The notes under the pieces were generated by a model. That model saw nothing but the letters and a program-made list of their open reading frames with translations. It was not told the origin of the DNA and did not search any database. From NCBI GenBank assembly GCA_019044685.2, contig JAGTXX020000002.1:310001-374000 (forward strand): a stretch of 64,000 bases of DNA, written 5' to 3'. Made by a program: the position numbers and the translations under genes. Source of the stretch: Nannochloris sp. 'desiccata'. Taxonomy: Eukaryota; Chlorophyta; Trebouxiophyceae; Chlorellales; Chlorellaceae. How positions within the stretch are numbered: position 1 is the stretch's first letter; each line of letters begins with the position of its first letter. Shown here in pieces: positions 10,147 to 20,495 of this stretch.

Positions 10147-11790
10147 ATGGAGCCTGAAATAAAGCCTTCGTCAAGCTCCAGCAGCGGCTTGGAGTTCCAG
10201 CTCCATCCTGTAAGTTTTCGACAAATTTGATCACAAAATCAATCTTGAAATTAAAAAGTTGCTCCTTCTCTCATAGGAGACAAGTAACGATACCATACTA
10301 ACATTGGTAATTCTTTGCAGTTGGTGCTGATCAATATTAGCGATCACCACACAAGGAATAAAGTGAATGCTCCTCCAGATCAAGGGTCGGCCCCGGCAAG
10401 AGTGGTTGGCTGCTTACTCGGTGAACAATCAGGCCGTTCTGTAAGCATTCGCAACTCGTTTGAAGTAGGCAATACCTTCCCTGAAGACGCAAATCAACTA
10501 GATATCCCATTTCTGTACAAGAAATTAGAGCAATGTACGTACAAAGGATAGAGAAGAGCCTACTGGTTTCCCTAATTAATTTTAAAACGTCTTTCTGATC
10601 CAGAACTTCTCGCTCATTCTTTCAATTCTGATTCTTTGCTGCAGATAAACAAACTTTTCCTCAATTAGATGTTATCGGATGGTACGCCACTGGATCTGCT
10701 GTAGGCTCTGTGGAAATGGATATCCAGAGAAAGGCAAGTAGAAAGAAAGAAAAGAAAGAATGGTTGCTTTGGTCTTGAATCATTTCCCTCGCTGTGTCGA
10801 GATTAACTTGCTAATCTTTCTTCCTTTGCTTTCTAGATACTAATTTCCTGTACATTCTCACCTAATTTCTAAAATTTCATTGTGCAGATAATGGAGCTGA
10901 ATGAATCTCCGGTGTTTCTTCTTTTAGACACAACCACGAGGGGTGCCAGCTCAGCAGCGGCAAGTGACCAACTTCCAGTTTCTTTATTTGAAAGTGAGCT
11001 CCATGTCGTAGAGGGAAATCCTTCGTTCACCTTTGTGCAAGCTAGTTTTACTATAGCCACTGAAGAAGCAGAGCGTATTGGGGTAGATCAAGTATCGAAA
11101 TTGCTGCCCTCTGGGAACGCGGTTGGAACTGATCAATGTAAGTAGGATTTTTTCTCTTTTTTTTTTTTTTTTTTTGCCGCTAGCAAATTGTTTTTCCAGA
11201 GTCTTTCTGTCTCGTTGTGTTGACCCCTTCAAGTTAATTTTTAACAAATAAAGGGTCCTAAATAACGAAAACTACTCAATTTATTCAGTATATGTCTTAA
11301 ATTAACTAATTTTCTTTAATTTTTTTTAACAGTAACGGCGCACCTTGGCGGCCTCCACAGTGCCGCTTCCATGCTTACCTCTAAAATAGAAACCATCATA
11401 GCAACACTAACTGCAATGCAGGACGGCCGTATCCCTTTTGATCCTGCTATTGCCCGTCAATGTGCTGCCATAGCTGCACGCCTACCTGCTGCAGATACGA
11501 CTCCCTCCTTCCGTCCTTCCAAAATTATAAATAAGTATAGTTCAAGCAGCGGTGGAGGTTCTGGGTTTTCCGATCAAAGTGCAGTGGAGACGTGTGATGC
11601 CATGCTGAGTGTGCTACTTGCAGGGGTAACTATGGGTACAGCTCAGGTAGCAAATCTAGCTGATAAGCATAATTTGGCTTATGAAAGAATTGGAGGTGGC
11701 CCTGTTTCGAAAAGAGGTGGCGGTGGTGGCGGTGGCGGTGGGAAAGGAGTCGGAGTTTTCGGTGGTGGTATGGGGGGAGCTATGATTTAA
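10147..11790 (+). CDS. CSN6: COP9 signalosome subunit 6
   Basis: Non-catalytic MPN subunit of the COP9 signalosome, which removes NEDD8 from cullins. Exons 10147-10209, 10321-10534, 10645-10733, 10888-11137 and 11333-11790 give 357 residues. LHPLVLINISDHHTR opens the MPN domain. GWYATGSAVGSVEMDI stands where catalytic relatives have HSHP, so no JAMM zinc site is present, as normal for CSN6. ESELHVVEGNPSFTFVQASF and LTAHLGGLHSAASML are further family hallmarks. The intron after exon 3 starts with GC (AAG/GCAAGT), the only donor that keeps QRK-IMELNESP in frame. The C-terminus has a nine-Gly run absent from most relatives. TGTAA follows the stop at 11807. Confidence 0.93.
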
Positions 11791-11806
11791 GCATGCCTGT
11801 TTAACA

Positions 11807-11811
11807 TGTAA
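11807..11811 (+). terminator. TGTAA poly(A) signal of CSN6
   Basis: TGTAA 17 nt past the CSN6 stop codon. Confidence 0.55.
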
Positions 11812-12383
11812 TACATTAGCTTGAAATCGAAATAAAAAAAATAAGATAGAGGCAAATGTACACTGCGTATCATCGCTCTTTGATAAGGGGGTGGGAGTAT
11901 CCTACGTATCCTAATAAGATAGAGTACCTTACGTAGCTTGCTATATAAAACGTATTAATTTCTTAATAAAATAAATATATCTATTATAAATAGATACTAC
12001 ATAATAGGTAAGCTAATAACTTCAACTACTGAGGGTAGGTGCTCAACAAGAGAGAGCGGTCCGTGCCCTTGAAGAAAGTTTTAATTTAAGGAAGCGCAGC
12101 AGTGCGCAGCAGGAGATGGTTTTCCATAAGACACATTCACCTAAATCCAAATTCCTAAGACTCCTGCATACTAGATTCACATTTCAAAGCGCTGCATTAT
12201 ACAACGTTATTGAAATTAGACTCGCATTTTTCCTTAAAGAAGCTTTCTTCCAGCCATCACATTGCAGCGGTTTTTGGTTTTTGGCAGTGGCGGGTGAAGT
12301 AAATTTGTTGCGTTTTATCAATTAAAGTATACGATTATATAGTAGCTTATTATATAGTTATTTGCTCTCTAATATGAATAGTA

Positions 12384-12388
12384 TTACA
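12384..12388 (-). terminator. TGTAA poly(A) signal of the class IV aminotransferase
   Basis: TTACA on the plus strand, about 120 nt past the stop. Confidence 0.5.
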
Positions 12389-12508
12389 TATTTGCATGGT
12401 TGATAACAATTTAATAAATCTTTCGGATACCCTTGGCTAGGATATCGAAAGAAAGAAAAAATAGAAAACGCCGCCTCGGGAATTAGAACAACTCTCTCTG
12501 TCCTCTTT

Positions 12509-13753
12509 CTATGCTCCCATGCCAGTCAAATATCCATAAGGAATCTCCACATGTTGATCTGAATCTTCTCTTGGCATCATATCCCCTTGCACCAGAGCCC
12601 TTAATTGTAAACTAGCAATACCAGGTTGTCCATCGCCAATCACCGTGTCATCCCATTTGACCACGGACATCACTGGCAACGATGTGCCGACCAGAAATAC
12701 CTCTGCAGCACCTTTGGCTTCCTGTAAGCCCAAATGCCGTCTTTCAATTTTATTTACCCCGTCCAGAATACCCCGTGCCATTGCGCCTGCTGCAAGGTTC
12801 AAAACACGGCGGACGGTAATCCCAGGAAGTGTGGTCTCAAAGGGGGGCACAACGAGCGTTCCGTCATGTAATATGACCCCTAAATTCATATTTGGCCCTT
12901 CAGCTACATTTCCATTAGAATCCAAGAAGATCCCTTGGTCAAAACCCTCAGTTTGGGCGTCAATCACAGCCAACGCGTTGGGCAGATAGTTGGTCGATTT
13001 CAGCGTGGCAAAATATGGGTGCTTGCTAGGGACCGGGGAAGTCTTAACTTTCCAGCCAGTCAGATGCTCTTCAGAATTCCGTGCACTTTCATCTGATCTA
13101 GATACGATCACATACAGGGAAGAATGAATACACTCGCTGCTAGACAGGCCAAAACCACCACGACCAGCAGAGAGGAAATATCGAATAGAGCCATTCAATT
13201 CTTGACTCGCAGCGGCTGTTTCCAAAATGATACGGACAAGCTGTTCAGGGGACGTTCTGGGAGGTAACGGGATATTTGCACGGGCTGCAGAAGCTAAAAA
13301 GCGTTCTACGTGGGGGCCAAGCTGGTAGATAAAGCCTTCTGTCATCAGGGCTGTATCGAAAACAGCGTGACCTCGATGGACCATGTGATCATCGAGCTGG
13401 ACGACCATTAGTGCAGGGTCTGTAACGATACCACCAAGCTCGGAGGAATAAAATGCAGCGAATTTCATCCGTTGGGTTGCGTGTTGGCTGGAGTAGAGAG
13501 CGTCCAAGGCTTCTTGAGTGGAGATGCGGCGGGTGGGAACGGTGCTGGGGGCCAAAAGGTTGTCAAGAGGGGAGGTAAATGACTGATTTTCAGTAGTGCT
13601 GGCAGCTTCTGTTCTAATACGTCGTGTAGGATGGGGTGCTGATCTAGGGAGAAGACTGTAAGAGTTTCGCTGCTCAGATGTTGTGCATGAAGGTAATTTC
13701 CGAGGAGAAGTGAACGTCTCCACGACTCCGCGGCTCAATTGCGTTGTTTTCAT
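12509..13753 (-). CDS. Class IV aminotransferase, D-amino-acid transaminase / ADC lyase-like
   Basis: PLP enzyme of fold type IV. Single exon, 414 residues from the first in-frame ATG; the frame extends upstream only without ATG. Residues 1 to about 75 are Ser/Thr/Arg-rich and look like a plastid transit peptide. The core has HRGHAVFDTALMTEGFIYQL, then YFATLKSTNYLPNAL with the probable PLP lysine at 252, followed by EGPNMNLGVI and TTLPGITVRRVL, which bind the cofactor phosphate. The closest plant type I know is plastid D-amino-acid transaminase DAT1 (At5g57850). The same fold includes branched-chain aminotransferase and aminodeoxychorismate lyase, so substrate cannot be fixed from sequence. 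It is divergent from the PCCB gene. Confidence 0.85.
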   Translation of the reverse strand: MKTTQLSRGVVETFTSPRKLPSCTTSEQRNSYSLLPRSAPHPTRRIRTEAASTTENQSFTSPLDNLLAPSTVPTRRISTQEALDALYSSQHATQRMKFAAFYSSELGGIVTDPALMVVQLDDHMVHRGHAVFDTALMTEGFIYQLGPHVERFLASAARANIPLPPRTSPEQLVRIILETAAASQELNGSIRYFLSAGRGGFGLSSSECIHSSLYVIVSRSDESARNSEEHLTGWKVKTSPVPSKHPYFATLKSTNYLPNALAVIDAQTEGFDQGIFLDSNGNVAEGPNMNLGVILHDGTLVVPPFETTLPGITVRRVLNLAAGAMARGILDGVNKIERRHLGLQEAKGAAEVFLVGTSLPVMSVVKWDDTVIGDGQPGIASLQLRALVQGDMMPREDSDQHVEIPYGYLTGMGA

Positions 13754-14473
13754 ATTCGAATTTTTGTGGAATACACGTATTAGAAGCCTAGATCGATAAT
13801 GCGATTTCAAAGAGTGAGCATGCAAGTAAATTAAAATAACTTTATATATGCATGGAAGGTGCCTTTATGAGAAGACACACAAAGCTTAGGCAGTAAAAAA
13901 GATCTCCGAGTATTTTAGCTATAAGTAATGCACGTAAAATGCAATTGATGAGTTCTCATATTAAATTTATCGCTTTGGCTAGCACCCACAGCGGCACGCC
14001 CGGTGACTTAATTTTTTAGTACTGGCACTGCCATTGTTACGACCCGGGACAGTAGATAACGACATGCCATCTTAAGTACATCCCAATATGTCTCCTAATG
14101 CATGATTTTTCAGCTAATCTAGCTCAGCTTTGAAACCCTGGCCGCCCCGCCCCGCTGCCCGACGACGGGGGTAAAGAATCAGGGTTAATTCTGCTTTTAC
14201 GGAAGCAATCTCAGCATACTCTTACCGCGTTACTTTCAATTTATCGGTTCATTGAGCTGCGTTGCGTTCTTTTACTGTCAAAAAGCTCAACAGGAGTTTC
14301 GGCAGAGAACAGCCAGATTTTGCCCAGCTGGCAGCTTTGTTTAAAGCTGTGTCGGAACTTATTTTAGTCAAACCCGACCAGCACCCCACTTGACACTTCC
14401 TAATAAATTCAAAACATTTACCGAGTGCAAGACACGCTGCACCGGAACGAAAAAGCTCGCTTGCCCTGCTACA
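13754..14473. other. Divergent promoter region, aminotransferase / PCCB
   Basis: 720 bp between two start codons. Contains a short GC-rich island (about 14140-14172, CCGCCCCG-type) in otherwise AT-rich DNA. No ORF or RNA gene recognised. Confidence 0.5.
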
Positions 14474-16268
14474 ATGCTAAAATATTTGATCCGGCACCAA
14501 TCTGAAAAAGTTATAGGACTCCGCGTAAGCACCTTTTCGGTAAGCTTGTGGACAGCATTGTAATCACTAATAATAGGATACATGGTTGTACTCTTACACA
14601 ATGCTTGAACACGACTTTTTTCCCCTCTCTTTTCTGCAGAATGTGATTTCTCGCTCGCTCGCCAGCTTAGCAGCAGAAGATCAAGAGTCTTCTCTAAAAC
14701 CTTTTAAAGACGGAGCACCTTGGCACCGTGTAGAAGAAGCCAGAACAGCCTCCTACCAAGGCGGTGGCCCAGCTCGCGTGGCCAAACAGCACCAAAGAGG
14801 CAAACTTACAGCCAGAGAACGCATCCATGCTCTCCTTGACCCCAACTCTTTTCTGGAAGCAGGGGCCTTTGTGCAGCACCGCTGCACCGACTTCGACATG
14901 CAAAAGCAACAAATCTACGGTGATGGCGTCATCACAGGCTCGGGCACCATCTCAGGAAATCCAGTCTTCGTCTTCTCCCAGGATTTCACAGTTTTTGGGG
15001 GTTCCCTTTCTGAATCACACGCCTTGAAAATTTGCCGATTGATGGACCGAGCAGTCGCCGCTGGAGTTCCATTAATTGGTTTAAATGACTCTGGTGGTGC
15101 CCGTATTCAAGAAGGAGTTATGTCTTTAGCAGGATATGCAGAGGTGTTCCAAAGAAACGTCGATGCTAGTGGGGTTATCCCACAAATATCGATCATCATG
15201 GGTCCATGTGCCGGCGGGGCAGTCTACTCACCGGCGTTGACAGATTTTACTTTTATGGTTAAAGGCACTTCACACATGTTTTTAACCGGTCCAGAAGTGG
15301 TGAAAAGTGTAACTGGGGAAGAGGTCACTCAAGAAGCACTTGGAGGTGCGAGTACTCATGCTGGAAGAAGTGGTGTAGCTCATGGCGCATTTGACAACGA
15401 CCTTGAGGCGCTGGCAGCTGTACGACAATTGGTGGAGTTTTTGCCTAGTAATTGGAAATCTGGGAATAATCAAATAGATATTGCAGATCCTGTGGATAGG
15501 ATTTGTCCATACCTGGATCAAATTGTTCCAGAATCAGATATCGAGGCGTATGATATGCACGCTGTGATTGGTCAAATCGTTGATGATGGAGAATTATTTG
15601 AAATACAGAAAGAGCACGCGAAAAATATCGTAGTAGGTTTCGCACGTATGGGAGGACGTACTGTCGGTGTAGTAGCCAATCAACCTGCTGTCTTAGCTGG
15701 CTGTTTGGATATCGATGCATCTGTCAAAGCGGCACGCTTTGTCAGATTTTGTGATGCGTTCGGGATTCCGTTATTAACCTTTGTAGACGTTCCTGGGTTT
15801 CTACCAGGGACTGCGCAGGAATATGGCGGGATTATCCGTCACGGGGCCAAGTTGCTATATGCCTATGCAGAAGCGACGGTACCGAAAGTCGCAGTGATTA
15901 CCAGAAAGGCGTACGGAGGTGCGTACGATGTTATGAGTTCGAAACATCTGCGTGGAGACATTAATTTGTCATGGCCGACAGGACAGATTGCTGTGATGGG
16001 GTCTAAAGGAGCTGTTGAAATCATCTATAAAAGCAATGGCGGTGGTGGTGGTGGTAAGGGCGGTGAGAAAGATGCATCTAATACGGAAGCGAGATTACGT
16101 GAATATGAAGCAACGTTTAACACACCTTTCCAGGCTGCCAAGTACGGATTTGTAGATGATATTATCTTGCCGAGAGATACCAGGAAGAGGGTGTGTGCTG
16201 AGTTGGAGCTATTGAAGAATAAACAAGTGGTCAGGCCTCAGCGGAAGCATAGCAATTTGCCCTTGTAG
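14474..16268 (+). CDS. PCCB: Propionyl-CoA carboxylase beta chain, mitochondrial
   Basis: Carboxyltransferase subunit that moves CO2 from biotin to propionyl-CoA, making methylmalonyl-CoA. Exon 14474-14524 encodes a short basic leader ([12 protein letters not shown]...), joined in phase 0 to 14640-16268; 559 residues against 539 in human. [20 protein letters not shown] and [17 protein letters not shown] form the acyl-CoA site. [20 protein letters not shown] and [15 protein letters not shown] belong to the C-terminal carboxyltransferase half. [10 protein letters not shown] separates it from methylcrotonyl-CoA carboxylase. A Gly-rich insert (six Gly then KGGEKDASN) sits near residue 505, where other species have a short loop. 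The biotin-bearing alpha subunit is not in the window. Confidence 0.95.
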
Positions 16269-16720
16269 CTAACATGGATTTTTTTTTAATACATCAATTT
16301 GATTGAATATGCTTTGCAGTTGGAGACCCAATGTAAATTCTATTTTATAATTTTTTTTTTATTTGATAGTTTTGGTATTGTAGGACTGAGAGAAGTTGTG
16401 GCTGCTGTGAAAAAAATTTGAAAAAATTGTTCTGAAATCTGCAATATTTTTTGCCCCTAGGCTATTTGGAGGTTTCTGCAAACATACTCTTTATGAAAAC
16501 TAAAGGCTTGATATATCTTCGAATTCACTACTACTATATAGGAATTAATTTAACCATGGCTTACCGTGTTTGCTGACCAGTATTTCCTATCGCTTCTACC
16601 GTCTTCGGTAGCTGCTGAATGTATTACCTTCCAGTTCAACTCGAAAATTGCAGCAGCTGACAACTTCCTTTTCTACGCGTTTCCCTTCCATATATGGCAT
16701 TCCTTAAACATTTTATTACA
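16269..16720. other. Spacer between PCCB and the wall-type glycoprotein
   Basis: AT-rich with long T runs. Presumably PCCB 3' end and the upstream region of the secreted-protein gene. No further element recognised. Confidence 0.45.
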
Positions 16721-19145
16721 ATGAAGGCTGTTTTTACCTTTTGTCTGTGCCTTTTGGCAGGTAAGTAGGAACATGTTCACTTTGAAGCTTGTTTGGCAAA
16801 TGTGTGATGTGACTTTTCGTTTGCTTTGCAGGTGTGGCTATGGCTGCTCCAAGACAGATTACCTTTCCACCTCCCTCCGTCATCCCTTCTCCCCCACCTC
16901 CTCTTGTTCTTCCTCCTCCTGGAACTCCACCGCTCGCCACCTTTGATGCGCCAGGCGTAAGTGTTCAATCTCACTTAATCTGTCATGGAGCTGACACGAT
17001 AGCTTCTACTTTCGCTTAACATGTTAAAAACTAACTCCTATTCTTGTTATTCACTTTTTATTGCAGCTTGACTTCAGTCTGATCCTCCCTGGCTTCACAA
17101 CCGCCTCGTTCAATACCGCTCAGCAGGAAGCACTCTGCAGCGCCATCACCACTGGCTGGAATGCCTCTCCTCGATCCGTCAGCTGTTCTATTGGAAGCGT
17201 CTCTCCTTTTAATGGCACTAATGTGCTTGTCTCTGGGTATGCTTTCTTCACGTGGAACTCTGCTCCTACCGTCACCGACTTGCAAGTCGCTGCCGCTCTT
17301 CGTGATGCCAGAGTCGTAGCCCTCACCAACGACGTCTCCAGCGTCCTTGGAAGCGTTTTCCCTGCCGCGGTACCCAACTGTGCATGCGACGGAACCAGCG
17401 TTGTCACTGTCCCCAGCACCACTGCCTTCAGCTACAACACCAACATCACTGGCATCCCCGGCCCCATGCAGTGTGGCGCTAGATTAACCTACGACAACTC
17501 TAATTCTGCTTTGGTCAACCAGGTCGGTGTAGATGATGGTAGTATTTCATTGAGCAGCTTTGGCAAGTACTGCTCTACCCCCGCTGTCACTGGTGGTGTC
17601 CTCGGTGTTCCCGGCTCTGGCACTTGCCGCCAATACGGGGTTGTTGCCTCTGCTTCCGGTACTACTCAAGCTACTGCTACTGCCACTGTCATGGGTGGTG
17701 TCGTTTCTACTACTACCCTCGCCGGAGGCAGTGGTTATAGCTCCGCTCCCACTGTGGCCGTGTCCGCTCCAAACCCTCTCCCTGCCCAAGTTGCCTTCAC
17801 TTTAAACACTGGTTTCCAACCCACTGCTGGCGCTGTCCCTGTGTCTGCTTCTAACGGACCCTATTCTGCTCCCCCTCAAGTTGCCTCTTTGTCCACCAAC
17901 TGCGTTGATACCTCCAATACCTGCACAGGTGCCCAAGTCTCTTATCAAATTTCTAGTGGAGGTGGCAGCACGCTTTATAGCGGTACCTCCTGCAGAGCTA
18001 GTGATATCACTCCTGCTCAAATCGATGCATCTGGTTCCGTTATCGCATCTGCAGGTCTTGCATTCCCTTCTCCTGCCACCACCTACTGCACCAGCACCCC
18101 TACCATCACTCTTTCCACCAATACCCTCCAGATTGCTGTCACCGCCCAGATCACCGCCACTATCAGCAGCGGCTCAGTTTCTGCTTTGAATGTTGTTTCT
18201 CCTGGTTCTGGTTATAGAACTGCCCCTACCATCACCATTTCTGCTCCTGTGACCGACTCCATTGGTAAGCTTTGTAGTCCTGCCCCTATTACTGCCTTGC
18301 CTTCTTCCATTGCCGTTTCGAATCCTAGCACTATTACTACCACTGGCGGTTGCCAGCCTTTAGGGCGTGATACCTACACCAATAAGGTCTGCTCTGTTCC
18401 TGCTGCTCCTGGTGGTATGTTTAGCCCTATCAACGCCTACACTTGCAACGTTGTCAGTTCCTTCATTGCTCAACCCGGTTCTACTGTGACGAACACTTGT
18501 GGTGTCATTGCTCAAAGCTTTGTGTCTACAATTGCTCCTACCCCAGCACCCGCTCCCACACCTGCACCTACGCCCGCTCCCACACCTGCACCTACGCCCG
18601 CACCCGCTCCCGCGCCCGCACCCGCACCTGCTCCCGTTCCCATTCCCTCTCCCCCTCCCCCCACTACTTGCAATTACGACGGCACCTATACCATTGAATC
18701 TGTTGCATGTGCTCGCAGGTTCATTGCTTTCAGTACAGAAAAAAGTCAGTGCAGCAATACCACTGTAATGCTCCGTACTTCTAATCAAAGTAAGGGCAAT
18801 CGCCGGTCTTGGAGGCTTAATGCTTCTGCCACTGCAGGCACCATCCCCGCTGCTACTGGTATTGCCGCTATAGGCCGCTTAAATGCCTGTCGTAACACCA
18901 AATTCATCAATTTGGCTGCTGCCAACAGCGCCCCTAGCCCCCGTCTTGCTGGTACTTCCTGGAAGAACAGGGTTATTCCTGTCGATGTTGGAAGGGGCTG
19001 TAATACTGTCTGGATTCAGGCTGCTGGCAACAACCCCTTCGCCGGCAGGTACCTCGGCTATGGCTCTTGCTCTAGCCAGACTGCCTTCAAATGGGAAGCT
19101 GCTAGCTCTAGCACTGCTATCCAGTGGAGGTTAAGAAGGGTGTAA
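16721..19145 (+). CDS. Secreted Pro-rich (HRGP/pherophorin-like) cell wall protein
   Basis: Exons about 16721-16760, 16832-16956 and 17067-19145, 747 residues. Exon 1 plus the start of exon 2 encode a signal peptide (KAVFTFCLCLLAGVAMAAP); the base-exact start was set by the frame. A PPP-rich stretch follows, then a domain starting LDFSLILPGFTTASFNTAQQ with paired cysteines. Two copies of a beta-strand motif, GGSGYSSAPTVAV (about 277) and PGSGYRTAPTITI (about 435), lie in a Ser/Thr-rich middle. An (Ala-Pro)/(Thr-Pro-Ala-Pro) stalk spans about 546-587 and would be a hydroxyproline-O-glycosylation target. The last 155 residues form a Cys-containing domain with Trp at strand ends. The gene is GC-richer with C-ending codons, suggesting strong expression. 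The domains are not ones I can name. Confidence 0.8.
18538..18660 (+). repeat. Proline-stalk coding repeat (TPAP / AP units)
   Basis: Tandem 12-bp units coding Pro-Ala-Pro-Thr pass into 6-bp Pro-Ala units, ending in PSPPPP. It is in frame within the secreted protein and would vary in length by slippage. Confidence 0.85.
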
Positions 19146-20495
19146 GCAATTATACTCTTTTCGATTCGAGTCCTTTCAAAAATAAAAAATAAAAAAAACC
19201 CGCTCCCTTAATGATTATTATGTTAAATCAGCTCCCTCTGCATATGGAGCTTATTATAATGAACAACATTCTCAATTATACTAACAGTTCAAATTCTCGT
19301 TGTATAACAATGTTCTAGTTGGCCCCTTACTCTGTTTCTACAGATAAATAAATAAATAAATAAATCCCCCCTGCCCCCGTCACAACTTCAACTTGTCACA
19401 TCTCGTGCCTGTCTTTCCCTGATCCCCCTGACTCCTGATTCAACACTATTTACATAGTGTCATCCTATTTTCCCTCCCTTCCCATGCACATACACCTATT
19501 AAATGTAAAAATAGAAGAAATCCCCCCCCATACTAGCGCGAGTTTTGGATTAGAGATCCAGTCGAATGCAGAATACATTACAAACCCACGCAGCTTGCTG
19601 CGTCAATCTTCAGTAAGTTGCTTCTCTCCTGGAGGAGCTCATTCTGTGAGATAAACGAAAAATAGAAGAAAATAGAATCGAGATAAACGAAGAATAGAAA
19701 TTCTCCGAGGTGCAGTCCAGTTGGGAGTCCTCGTTGCTAAGAGCGAGTTTAAATAATTCTTGGTGGCGCATGTTCGAATCCCTTGGATACAAATCGTTCA
19801 TGCTCGAACGGCGGCCGATATACTAGCTGCTACACCTCCTCGGACTCGTGGTGCCGGTCCCATCACAGGAGAGCTCAAAGCTCTTGGGGAAGACTTCGGT
19901 AACGGGGTGTCGGCTTGGGCGAGGTGGATGATAGGCTTGATGGTTTTTCTGCACTTGCAGCTTTTAACATTTATTCTTCTCTCCTGCTGTTATTTGTCCT
20001 TGCTTTCTACTTGAATTAATGTATACCCTGCAGTAGGGTGCGTTCTCCGCGCTATAAGGCTGTAAATCTCTCTCTCTCTCAGTTGGGAGTCGGCCGTTGC
20101 CGCCGTTGTTGAAAAAAAAATAAAGAGGTCAATTGACCTCACTGAAGATTGGCATAGAGACTGATACAGTTTGCCGGGTTAATCATCAAAGTTTGTCGAG
20201 TTTGCTGATGTCAGTCTATTCGAGAAGCTATCATGACGCAGAATGGGTGTGGGCGAAGATGGCGGAATCGAGTACTCGTCAACTTGAAAATCACAAAATT
20301 CGAAAAATGAAGAAACAGCAGGCAAATCACGGCTGTTAAAAAAAAGCTTTATAAGTCATGACCCTAGAAGCTCACCAAGATTATAAATTTATGTTTATGC
20401 TTCAAACTAAATGCATAGATAATGCGGTAGTATGTCTCGAGCGTAGCAAAAAGCAGCCTTGATCGTGTTAAATTTTAAATTTTTGTTAAGTTAAA
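19146..20495. other. 1.35 kb spacer without a convincing gene
   Basis: Contains an AATA tetranucleotide tract near 19345, a TC dinucleotide run near 20070, and the 12-mer CAGTTGGGAGTC at both about 19717 and 20080. Short open frames lack codon bias. A pol III A-box/B-box-like pair at 19713-19782 does not fold as a tRNA. The last few hundred bases are the EXO1 promoter region. Confidence 0.45.

Larger units (their letters stand above)
11791..12508. other. Convergent spacer, CSN6 / aminotransferase
   Basis: AT-rich. Holds TGTAA for CSN6 (11807-11811) and TTACA for the leftward gene (12384-12388). A near-palindromic pair CTACGTA/TACGTAG lies around 11910-11935. The 69-codon frame at 12116 has no coding signature. 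Confidence 0.5.

Noticed and set aside
12116..12325. 69-codon ORF in the CSN6/aminotransferase spacer
   Set aside because: No recognisable motif; it lies between two 3' ends with no promoter context.
19713..19782. A tRNA gene or SINE head: A-box-like CAGTCCAGTTGG and B-box-like TGTTCGAATCC 57 bp apart
   Set aside because: The acceptor, D and T stems do not pair when the boxes are placed at standard tRNA positions, and no second copy is seen in the window.
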